A DNA stretch of 21,435 nucleotides from Shewanellaceae bacterium UBA2521 (lineage in GTDB: Bacteria > Pseudomonadota > Gammaproteobacteria > Enterobacterales > Shewanellaceae): assembly GCA_002341165.1 (NCBI GenBank), contig DDNL01000054.1, positions 1 to 21,435 on the forward strand, given 5' to 3'. Of this stretch, positions 14,936-21,435 are shown piece by piece. How positions within the stretch are numbered: position 1 is the first letter of the stretch; each line of letters starts with the position of its first letter. The position numbers and the translations under genes were made by a program. The notes under the pieces were generated by a model, which saw only the letters and a list, made by a program, of their open reading frames with translations, did no database searches and was not told the DNA's origin.

Positions 14936-15748
14936 ATGTCATGCACAAATCAAGTCATCATAGAAGCACAGGGATTATCTCTGAGCTTTGGTGAAAGACG
15001 GTTACTCGAACAACTTGATATACAGATAGAACGCAATAAGATCAGTGCAATTCTAGGTGCTAATGGTTGTGGTAAATCAACATTATTAAAATTATTGAGT
15101 CGTATGATCAAAGCCGATTCAGGAAAAGTGTGGCTCAAGGGAAAAAACATAGAGTACTTTAAGAGCAAGGCTTTAGCGAAAGAAAGAGCTTATTTAACAC
15201 AAAAACCTATGCTACCTGATCATATTACCGTACTTGAACTGATACAAAGAGGTCGTTATCCGCATCAAACCTTATGGTGCCAATGGTCTAAAGCGGATGA
15301 AAAAGCCATACGCCATGCGATAAGTTTAACAGGTTTAGAACCGTTGCTACACCAGCAGGTTCACCTTTTATCAGGAGGTCAACAACAGCGAGTTTGGCTT
15401 GCCATGGTTTTAACACAAGATAGCGAAGTCTTTCTCTTAGATGAGCCCACCTCTTTTTTAGATATTGGAGCACAACTTAGTGTATTAGATTTTTGTCGAA
15501 AACTGAAAAAGCAACAACGTACTTTGATTTTAGTCTTGCATGATATGAATCAAGCGATTCAATATGCTGACCACCTTATTTTTATGCATCAAGGATCTAT
15601 TGTGGCGCAAGGTAAAGCGAAGGATATTATCTCACATGAGCTCATAGAAAAAGTCTATGGCATCAAAGCAGAGATACATCAAGATCAAAACACGGGCTTG
15701 CCTTATATCAAGCCGGTTCAATCGTTACAATCGGTTGAGGATATTTAA
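14936..15748 (+). CDS. Iron-siderophore ABC transporter ATPase (FecE/FhuC-like)
   Basis: A 270-aa ATP-binding subunit that powers the two permeases. Walker A is GANGCGKST (41-49), the signature LSGGQ is at 145-149, Walker B is VFLLDEP (Asp169, catalytic Glu170) and the H-loop histidine is 202 (LVLHDMNQA). VYGI near the C-terminus is typical of FecE/FhuC proteins. AAGAGAT provides the ribosome-binding site 7 nt before the ATG. It is the last gene of the uptake operon. Its final 41 bases overlap, tail to tail, the 3' end of the FhuF-like gene on the other strand, and no terminator hairpin is visible between them. Confidence 0.94.
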   Translation: MSCTNQVIIEAQGLSLSFGERRLLEQLDIQIERNKISAILGANGCGKSTLLKLLSRMIKADSGKVWLKGKNIEYFKSKALAKERAYLTQKPMLPDHITVLELIQRGRYPHQTLWCQWSKADEKAIRHAISLTGLEPLLHQQVHLLSGGQQQRVWLAMVLTQDSEVFLLDEPTSFLDIGAQLSVLDFCRKLKKQQRTLILVLHDMNQAIQYADHLIFMHQGSIVAQGKAKDIISHELIEKVYGIKAEIHQDQNTGLPYIKPVQSLQSVEDI

Positions 15749-16472
15749 ATTTTTTCGGCTTTGGCTGCTTAGGACATTGTAAACATAGATTTTGATGATG
15801 ACACTGATAAGCAAAGCAGCAACTCGTGCGTCGATAATGCCACAGATGCGTAACAGGATCTTGCGTAAGGTTGCTTAGCATAGAAGTGGGTAAATTTAAG
15901 ACCTTAATCCAGATTTTTGCACAATGAGACAGATCGACTGATTTAAAATGAGGCAGATATTTATTGAGATGTAATAAATACATCAAGGTGATGTCACCTA
16001 AGACATAACAAGCTGTTTTAAAAGAAATAGAAAAGTGCTCTTTGAGCTTCCGTAGAAGAGGATAAAACAAAGTTTGTAACTGCTCGCCAGCCATACGCGT
16101 TAAGTGGTCATGTGAACTTTGATGAAAGATATCCTTTTCAAAAAAATAACCGTAAATCGATGTAGAGTGACAAAACTGTCCAATTTGATGCATGAGTGGC
16201 AAACCATTACATGCATAGATGGATATTAACGCGATATGAATAGGCTGCCAGCATATCAGGCTCCAAATCCTTATCTTATAATAAGAACCCCCTGCTTCAG
16301 GGTTTTCAGCTTGGAGATTATAGAAAATCTCTTCAATGGGTTTTAGGTCGAGTTGATGTAGCTGTATATAAGAGTTCTGTGAAATATTCGCTTTTGAAGT
16401 AATAAGCTGACCTTTCAAAGCTACATTCATGTCCTGTGTTGCTTGAAATAAGGTATTTAATATGTAACTCAT
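15708..16472 (-). CDS. FhuF-type siderophore ferric-iron reductase (2Fe-2S)
   Basis: The C-terminus carries Cys-Cys, ten residues, then Cys-x2-Cys (CCFAYQCHHQNLCLQC), the unusual 2Fe-2S ligand set of FhuF and related reductases. These cytoplasmic proteins reduce Fe3+ in imported hydroxamate siderophores so iron is released. The upstream part (RMAGEQLQTLFYPLLRKL, YVLGDITLMYL) fits the helical FhuF fold. From the ATG at 16472 it has 254 aa, close to the 262 of E. coli FhuF. An earlier ATG at 16511 has an AGG upstream but lies in an exact TATAAT and a palindrome, and the added residues look like translated AT-rich spacer, so I prefer 16472; this is not settled. Six further basic and hydrophobic residues follow the cluster motif. 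It pairs functionally with the uptake operon on the opposite strand. Confidence 0.85.
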   Translation of the reverse strand: MSYILNTLFQATQDMNVALKGQLITSKANISQNSYIQLHQLDLKPIEEIFYNLQAENPEAGGSYYKIRIWSLICWQPIHIALISIYACNGLPLMHQIGQFCHSTSIYGYFFEKDIFHQSSHDHLTRMAGEQLQTLFYPLLRKLKEHFSISFKTACYVLGDITLMYLLHLNKYLPHFKSVDLSHCAKIWIKVLNLPTSMLSNLTQDPVTHLWHYRRTSCCFAYQCHHQNLCLQCPKQPKPKKFKYPQPIVTIEPA

Positions 16473-16498
16473 GATTATATTTTTATATTTATATTCAG

Positions 16499-16538
16499 AT
16501 AATGTAAACATTATACCTATAAGATGATAATGTGTCTT
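16499..16538 (-). promoter_or_regulatory. Promoter of the FhuF-like gene with palindrome and Fur half-site
   Basis: On the minus strand AAGACA (16538-16533) and an exact TATAAT (16515-16510) are 17 nt apart. The -10 overlaps a perfect palindrome ATAATGT-AA-ACATTAT (16499-16514). The spacer holds a Fur arm, TGATAAT on the plus strand (16525-16531); the whole box TGATAAT-G-TGTCTTA matches the model at 10 of 14 positions. The short 125-nt space to the divergent gene at 16598 suggests shared control. Confidence 0.42.
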
Positions 16539-16597
16539 ATTTTTATTGATATATTTTAACATAACAAGAATATACGTTGTCTCATGGAGTATTTAAA

Positions 16598-18064
16598 ATG
16601 AAAACTCATCGCTTTAAAATTAATCGTGTATTTTCTACCAAAGAAAAGAGACTTGAAATCGATATCAACAGCTTAGAAAGCTTATTCAAAAAATTTTTTG
16701 AAGAGATCTGCAGTGCTCCGCATCAAGCTTTAAATGTCAAAGGAATCCAAGTTGAATATAATGCACCTGTATTGATGTTTAGATTAAAACTTAAAGATCT
16801 AAAGCACATTCAGGTTTTAAAAAGAAAAGACCCGAACTCTAAAATATGCGAAGAGCTCATAGATTTTTCGTACTTCATCAATTCGAAAGAGTCGATAAGG
16901 AAAAGTAAAATACAAGATACTGTGCGCCAATTAGCAGAATATTATGCGCTGGATTACACGAAAGCTGCAATCCTTTGGTACAAACATATGCTTGAAGCTG
17001 TTGTGCAACCTTTACTCATATTACAAACAGTTCATGGATTGATTTTACCTTGGCATAAAATACCATGCATGATCATGTTTCGAGACGGTTTGCCTATAGG
17101 TTTATATTTGAAGCATGCTGCTTATATAAAATGTTCTCGTTTTGCGAAAAGCACATTTAAATCGATCATAGGTCAACAAAATATTTGGGACGAATCCAAA
17201 ATCATCGATTATACGATGTCTTATTTGATGGTACCTATTTTGAATTCATTGAGCGATATTATCGCTTCCAATCAGCGTACGTTACATGCCGATGAATTAT
17301 TGAAGGTATGTTACCACTTCTTACGTGGACTATATGGTCTAGATGATATTCAAGATACATCCATTATCGATTATCTGTTAAAGAGCACCGAATATAGATA
17401 TAGGAACTTTCAACAGCCTCATCAAATGACACATTTATTTAATTGGGACGTCGATTCTGATAGGCTTCAAAGAAAATATCAGAATCCTTTTCATCACATT
17501 AAAAAGCCTCATTTTGAACAACATACCTTTCAACACGAAAAGCATTTGCAACTATTTAAGTCATGGATGCATCAACCTCGAGTCGCTTTTTTTTGGGAGC
17601 AAAAGTGGTGTATATCTGCCTTGAGGCAATATATCGATAACTTAAAATTTAACCAACCTTATATTTTATATTTAAATAAACAACCTGCGGTTTATGTCGA
17701 AGTTTACGACGTTATTCAAGATGAACTATACAACTACTATGATGCAGAGCAATATGATCTTGGTTTACATATTGTCGTTGGCTCTCAAGCGTTTAGAGGC
17801 GCATTTTATTTTGACTTTTGGCTGAGCCAGCTAATATTAACTCTTTTCCAGAAATATCCTAAAGCTAAACGTATTGTCTTAGAGCCTCGGATAGATAATA
17901 CAAACATGCACCATCGATTAAAAAGCTTTGGTTTTAAACATATGAAACAAGTAAAGCTCCCTCACAAGGAAGCCATAATATGGGGTATAACTCAACAGGA
18001 TTATATCTGTTTATGGCATCATTTTATTGAATCTTTAAAAAAAGAGCTACCTATCTCAATATGA
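16598..18064 (+). CDS. GNAT acyltransferase fused to a degenerate NIS-synthetase/FhuF-like lobe
   Basis: A 488-aa protein. Residues about 310-470 are a siderophore-type GNAT domain: YYDAEQYDLGLHIVVG, then KRIVLEPRIDNTNMHHRLKSFGF, closely parallel to the N-terminus of the synthetase at 6873. Residues about 115-240 align by eye with the C-terminal lobe of that synthetase: QPLLILQTVHGLILPWH (His153) matches QPILHAFYKHDLIFMPH (His640), but the following Gly-Glu-Asn becomes Lys-Ile-Pro, and the N-terminal adenylating half is missing. It is therefore probably not a synthetase; it may acylate a hydroxylamine, with the lobe binding substrate or a partner. The domain order is the reverse of DfoC/BibC. 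The ATG at 16598 has GGAG 8-9 nt upstream; an in-frame TTG at 16577 is rejected. It is divergent from the FhuF-like gene and 51 nt before the oxidase gene. Confidence 0.7.
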   Translation: MKTHRFKINRVFSTKEKRLEIDINSLESLFKKFFEEICSAPHQALNVKGIQVEYNAPVLMFRLKLKDLKHIQVLKRKDPNSKICEELIDFSYFINSKESIRKSKIQDTVRQLAEYYALDYTKAAILWYKHMLEAVVQPLLILQTVHGLILPWHKIPCMIMFRDGLPIGLYLKHAAYIKCSRFAKSTFKSIIGQQNIWDESKIIDYTMSYLMVPILNSLSDIIASNQRTLHADELLKVCYHFLRGLYGLDDIQDTSIIDYLLKSTEYRYRNFQQPHQMTHLFNWDVDSDRLQRKYQNPFHHIKKPHFEQHTFQHEKHLQLFKSWMHQPRVAFFWEQKWCISALRQYIDNLKFNQPYILYLNKQPAVYVEVYDVIQDELYNYYDAEQYDLGLHIVVGSQAFRGAFYFDFWLSQLILTLFQKYPKAKRIVLEPRIDNTNMHHRLKSFGFKHMKQVKLPHKEAIIWGITQQDYICLWHHFIESLKKELPISI

Positions 18065-18115
18065 TATACGTCTCAATACACCTAGAAATTTGAAAATATT
18101 AAGGAGTCTATTCAA

Positions 18116-19444
18116 GTGGATATTTCACGTCGTAATTTTCTTAAATTAGGTTTAGGTATTGCAGCTTTTGCTGCACTGCCTAAATTCACTCTTGCTGCGA
18201 CTAAAAAAACAGGTGCGTATCACTACTCAATTAAAGTCATGCATACGAAACATTGTTTTAAAAATAATCAAGTCATTGACATTATGTCTTACAATGAAAC
18301 AATTGAAGCTCCTGTAATCATTGCGCGTCAAGGTCAGCCCATCACCATCGAGGTCACGAACTTGCTGGATGAGCCAACGACCATTCATTGGCATGGTTTA
18401 AGAATCCCTATCGAAATGGATGGTGTACCCCATCTTTCTCAGCCGCCTATCTTACCAGGTGAGACCTTCACATATCGCTTCACTCCTCCCGATGCTGGAA
18501 CCTACTGGTACCATTCTCATGTAAATAGTATCCATCAACTCGGTAAAGGCTTATCGGGTTGCTTTATTGTCGAAGAGTCTCAACCTGCTAAATTTGATGC
18601 TGACATTCCCCTTTTATTACGTAGTTGGAGAATTGATGAAGAAGGAGGCTGGCTGCCTTTAACCACACCCAAAAGTTTTCGTAGTGGTACAAAAGGAACA
18701 ATGGATACCGTCAATAGCAAGTCTATACCCACAATCGAGATCCCTGAGCGTTCGTTGATTCGATTACGTTTGGTCAACGTGGATAGCACGAAAATATACA
18801 AAGTTATATTGGCGGGAAGAAAGAGTAAACTCATCGCCATCGATGGCCACCCGCTTGAATCGTATCGTACATTTGAAAACTATCAAGTCGCTCCAGGTTG
18901 CCGTATTGACTTAGCTCTACGCAGCCCTGTAAAAGATAAGACGATAGTATTAAAAGCAAATGATGATGAAAAAATTCTAGCTTATTTAAAAACAGTTAAA
19001 CATCAGGGGATCCCCATTAAACGTTCTCTGCCTCAGCTTCCCCCTAATCCTATTTCTCAATATAAACAAAATAGAAAAGAATATATGTTCAGTTTCACTT
19101 GGCAAGGTGGTGACGGCTGGACAATTAACGGGAAACCTCTTTTGCATATTTCGCAAGATGATCATGGAAAACCCCTAAAACGCTTGAAACTCGGTAAAAG
19201 TTATACTTTTATTTTAAACAATAACACGCAATACAGACACCCTATTCACCTACATGGGCATATTTTTCGAGTCATTGAAAACAGTGGTGGAGAAGTTGGT
19301 TACTGGACAGATACGGTGACTTTAGGTAAATCTCAAACTGTTAAAATTGCTTTTGTTGCAGATAATCCAGGAAAATGGATGTTTCATTGTCATATTATAG
19401 AACACATGAAAACAGGTATGAGCGGATATATTGAAGTTTCTTAA
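18116..19444 (+). CDS. Tat-exported multicopper oxidase (CumA/CueO-like)
   Basis: A 442-aa periplasmic oxidase. SRRNFLKLG followed by a hydrophobic stretch and TLAA is a twin-arginine signal, meaning export in folded, cofactor-loaded form. All copper motifs are present: HWHG (His91, 93), HSH (His133, 135), HPIHLHGH (His375, 378, 380, 382) and HCHIIEHMKTGM (His424, Cys425, His426, His430, axial Met435). Such enzymes oxidise Cu(I), Fe(II) or phenols and reduce O2 to water. There is no Met-rich insert like that of CueO, so a copper-resistance role is less clear; the siderophore context makes ferroxidase or phenol oxidase activity plausible but unproven. The start is a GTG at 18116 with AAGGAGT about 9 nt upstream. 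It lies 51 nt after the GNAT fusion gene and is probably cotranscribed; a terminator follows. Confidence 0.92.
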   Translation: MDISRRNFLKLGLGIAAFAALPKFTLAATKKTGAYHYSIKVMHTKHCFKNNQVIDIMSYNETIEAPVIIARQGQPITIEVTNLLDEPTTIHWHGLRIPIEMDGVPHLSQPPILPGETFTYRFTPPDAGTYWYHSHVNSIHQLGKGLSGCFIVEESQPAKFDADIPLLLRSWRIDEEGGWLPLTTPKSFRSGTKGTMDTVNSKSIPTIEIPERSLIRLRLVNVDSTKIYKVILAGRKSKLIAIDGHPLESYRTFENYQVAPGCRIDLALRSPVKDKTIVLKANDDEKILAYLKTVKHQGIPIKRSLPQLPPNPISQYKQNRKEYMFSFTWQGGDGWTINGKPLLHISQDDHGKPLKRLKLGKSYTFILNNNTQYRHPIHLHGHIFRVIENSGGEVGYWTDTVTLGKSQTVKIAFVADNPGKWMFHCHIIEHMKTGMSGYIEVS

Positions 19445-19467
19445 CTGTATATATAACAATATATATA

Positions 19468-19499
19468 AAAAAGAGTGTGTTACATCACACACTCTTTTT
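19468..19499. terminator. Bidirectional terminator between convergent oxidase and di-heme genes
   Basis: AAAAAGAGTGTGT pairs with ACACACTCTTTTT around a 6-nt loop, a 13-bp perfect stem whose ends supply an A run on the left and a T run on the right. It therefore works as an intrinsic terminator on both strands. It lies 23 nt after the oxidase stop and 20 nt beyond the stop of the opposing di-heme gene. Confidence 0.9.
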
Positions 19500-19518
19500 A
19501 GCCTGATCCGTTTCAACA

Positions 19519-20850
19519 CTATAAAGACATTAAAAATTGCCGTAACGCTTTACGTTCTTGACGTGTTAAATCCATATAATTTTCTTTCGCTTGCTGAGCC
19601 TCTCCTGCGTGCCACAAAATGGCTTCCTCAATACTGCGGGCGCGCCCATCGTGCAACAATCTGAGCTTACCATATTCTGCTTTTAACGTACCTAAACCCC
19701 ATAGTGGTGCTGTTCTCCACTCAGCTGGTTCAGCTTGAAAGACAGCAAACCCAGACGCTAAGCCTTCACCCATATCATGAAGCATCAGATCGGTATAAGG
19801 ATGAATAGTTTTATGTTTTATCTGATCATTTTTTTCATAAGTGATGTCAAGGCGAGGCGTATGACAGCTCGCACAGTGCAAACTTCGGAAGAGTTTTTTA
19901 CCTAATTGACTATTTTTATGTCGATTTTTAGACGGTTTAGGTACAGCAATATGACGCGTATAAAAGGTGATATCCTGTAACATCAAATCGATAATTTCAG
20001 GTTCTCCTTTCCCTATCAGATTCAAAAAATCTGCTTGTTTTGTTGTATAAGGATGATTTGGAAACAGATAGGTTGTGAATCCCATATCACCTTGAAAAGC
20101 TGCAGCATTTTGCTGCTCTAAACTAGGTTGAGTCGCTTTCCACCCAAATCGACCTATCGTATACTTCTGTTGCTTAATATCCCATACTCTATTGATTTTT
20201 CCTGAAATACCATATAACTGTTGCTGTTGTTGCAGATCATGAAGTGTCGCTTCATCTATATGCTCTAATAAACCAAGACCATGAAGCGCTGGAGCAATAC
20301 GTGCTGAGATGGATGTTGTAGAATCAAGAGCACCATAGTTAAGGTTTTGAATAGAGTACGTAGGTTTTCTTAAATGTACCTCTGTCGCATCACTTAAAAT
20401 TATCTTCTGTAATTGATATTTGATCTTAAGACGCCCTTCTGCATTGATGCGGGCTGAGCCTGCGGCTTTGTCTTGTAATTGCCCACCATATATTGGATCC
20501 AAAATACGGCCATGTTTCGCATGTTGAGCATTTGAGTTTAATATTATAGAGTTCTGACCGAGCCTAAAAAGAAGCCCTTGAGCGTCCTTTTGATTCATAT
20601 CAACAGGCGCACGTCCACCTCTTACATGACAACTTATACATGCATGTTCGTTATAAAGTGGACCCAAACCATATCGGGTCTTTGTGTTGGTAGGTGCTCC
20701 ACTCCATTTTGACTTAAATAGTCCTCTCCCTTGACCAAAGAGTTGCGTCTCAGAGGGGTTAAGGCCTTTTTCTTGCTGCTGAAAGATTTCCTGAGCCCAG
20801 GATGGTGCTGTAAAAAACAAAAATAAAAATAAAATAAAAATACATTGCAT
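19519..20850 (-). CDS. Di-heme c-type oxidoreductase (DUF1111/COG3488 thiol-oxidoreductase-like)
   Basis: A 443-aa secreted cytochrome. A hydrophobic signal peptide ends at SWA (residue 19). Two heme-binding motifs are visible: CISCH (Cys71, Cys74, His75) and CASCH (Cys326, Cys329, His330). The segments GLGPLYNEHACISCH, GRAP and the C-terminal DMGEGLASG, WRTAPLWGLG and LLHDGRARSIEEAILWHAGEA are characteristic of the DUF1111 di-heme family, distantly related to cytochrome c peroxidases. It would be periplasmic and need the Ccm heme-attachment system. It lies just downstream of an imelysin gene, a pairing often seen in proteobacterial iron-regulated loci. The biochemical reaction of the family is not established. 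Residues 207-211 are a run of five glutamines. The ATG has no strong ribosome-binding sequence. Confidence 0.88.
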   Translation of the reverse strand: MQCIFILFLFLFFTAPSWAQEIFQQQEKGLNPSETQLFGQGRGLFKSKWSGAPTNTKTRYGLGPLYNEHACISCHVRGGRAPVDMNQKDAQGLLFRLGQNSIILNSNAQHAKHGRILDPIYGGQLQDKAAGSARINAEGRLKIKYQLQKIILSDATEVHLRKPTYSIQNLNYGALDSTTSISARIAPALHGLGLLEHIDEATLHDLQQQQQLYGISGKINRVWDIKQQKYTIGRFGWKATQPSLEQQNAAAFQGDMGFTTYLFPNHPYTTKQADFLNLIGKGEPEIIDLMLQDITFYTRHIAVPKPSKNRHKNSQLGKKLFRSLHCASCHTPRLDITYEKNDQIKHKTIHPYTDLMLHDMGEGLASGFAVFQAEPAEWRTAPLWGLGTLKAEYGKLRLLHDGRARSIEEAILWHAGEAQQAKENYMDLTRQERKALRQFLMSL

Positions 20851-20863
20851 GATTGATATCGCA

Positions 20864-20888
20864 AAAGGCTTACGCTAAGTAAGCCTTT
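20864..20888 (-). repeat. Hairpin between the imelysin and di-heme genes
   Basis: AAAGGCTTA (20864-20872) and TAAGCCTTT (20880-20888) are perfect complements with a 7-nt loop. Read leftward, the stem ends in CCTTTTGC, a short T run. It occupies most of the 52-nt gap between the two genes, so it could be a partial terminator or an RNA-processing hairpin that lowers expression of the downstream di-heme gene. Confidence 0.5.
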
Positions 20889-20902
20889 AAAACCTCTACA
20901 TA

Positions 20903-21435
20903 TTATAACTTAAGGAACTTTTTTGGAATGATTCGATAAGCACGATCTTCTTCAGGGATCTCTAATACAGTCACTGCAAGTACATTTTTGCGCATAAAGC
21001 TCAGCAATCTTTTACTCAGTTTTTCTACTACTTTACGCCCTTTAGAGTTGGATGGCGAGATCAACTGATCAAAGTATATGCCTTTCTTCTCAGCTGAATC
21101 GACAATCTCTTGCGCTGATTTTTGAACTCTAGATAAAGCGTGCTCCATGTCTGATGCAACTTCTGGATTTGCTTGCTTAACGAGAGCTAAAATACCATGT
21201 CCTTCATGGTGATGAACAGGAAGGTCGGGGGATATACGCTTATAGTTGCCCAAGTACATTGCTTCCATGCCTTTCGTATTGTAATAATGGGACCAATGCG
21301 TATTATCGGAAAAACAATCGTGCTCATTTTCAGGATCCCCGTACCGTAAAGGAGCATTGATGCGTTCTGGAACAAGTTCAAAGACGGCTAAACCACCAAT
21401 ACCGTCGAGTAGCTTAAACAAAACTTCCTTTGGTC
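20903..21435 (-). CDS. Imelysin-family protein (peptidase M75-like), C-terminal part
   Basis: The reading frame is open to the right edge of the window, so only the C-terminal 176 or so residues are present; the TTG codon at 21421 is internal, because the frame continues upstream as PKEV. The stretch ELVPERINAPLRYGDPENEHDCFSDNTHW is the hallmark of imelysins and iron-regulated protein A: Glu/Arg followed by the conserved DPENEHDCFSDNTH segment. Imelysins are periplasmic or outer-membrane helical-bundle proteins implicated in iron or heme uptake; the peptidase activity is doubtful. The N-terminal signal and the GxHxxE motif would lie outside the window. It precedes the di-heme gene by 52 nt on the same strand and is probably in one operon with it. 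Confidence 0.85.
   Translation of the reverse strand, partial: PKEVLFKLLDGIGGLAVFELVPERINAPLRYGDPENEHDCFSDNTHWSHYYNTKGMEAMYLGNYKRISPDLPVHHHEGHGILALVKQANPEVASDMEHALSRVQKSAQEIVDSAEKKGIYFDQLISPSNSKGRKVVEKLSKRLLSFMRKNVLAVTVLEIPEEDRAYRIIPKKFLKL

Noticed and set aside
16577..16597. TTG start for the GNAT fusion gene
   Set aside because: The ATG at 16598 has a GGAG site at proper spacing, and that GGAG is inside the proposed extension.
1..21435. CRISPR arrays, rRNA, insertion sequences or integrases
   Set aside because: No regularly spaced direct repeats, no rRNA or tRNA sequences and no transposase or integrase reading frames were seen.

Overview
The window is an iron-acquisition locus from an AT-rich Gram-negative bacterium. 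It has a TonB-dependent receptor, periplasmic binding protein, twin-arginine signal and c-type cytochrome, so it has an outer membrane. The gene families suggest a gammaproteobacterium, but I cannot name a genus from sequence alone. Several spacers carry matches to the Fur box model TGATAAT-N-ATTATCA, which indicates iron repression.

Left part (1-5692). A leftward operon holds a PLP decarboxylase and the first 43 codons of an amine N-hydroxylase, the first two steps of a hydroxamate siderophore pathway. A rightward periplasmic arylsulfotransferase-family gene has its own promoter overlapped by a near-perfect Fur palindrome. A leftward MFS exporter of the Bcr/CflA type is the candidate siderophore exporter; it is followed by a possible 71-aa ORF and a terminator.

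Middle part (6873-15748). An acyltransferase-NIS synthetase fusion with BibC/DfoC architecture completes the pathway: amine from decarboxylase, N-hydroxylation, acylation, then ATP-dependent condensation. The expected product is a bisucaberin-, putrebactin- or desferrioxamine-like hydroxamate; the diamine and acyl group cannot be read from sequence. Behind a tandem Fur operator follows a tight uptake operon: outer-membrane receptor, periplasmic binding protein, two FecCD permeases and an ATPase.

Right part (15708-21435). A FhuF-type 2Fe-2S ferric-siderophore reductase converges on the ATPase gene and overlaps it by 41 bp. Divergent from it is an unusual protein joining a degenerate C-terminal lobe of an NIS synthetase (or FhuF-like fold) to a siderophore-type GNAT domain. 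It is followed by a Tat-exported multicopper oxidase and a bidirectional terminator. On the minus strand lie a di-heme c-type oxidoreductase (DUF1111 type) and, upstream of it, the 3' part of an imelysin gene that runs out of the window.

The least explained parts are the iron-regulated arylsulfotransferase, the pseudo-synthetase/GNAT protein, a cluster of hairpins at 2118-2265 and the 1.2-kb AT-rich gap at 5630-6872.
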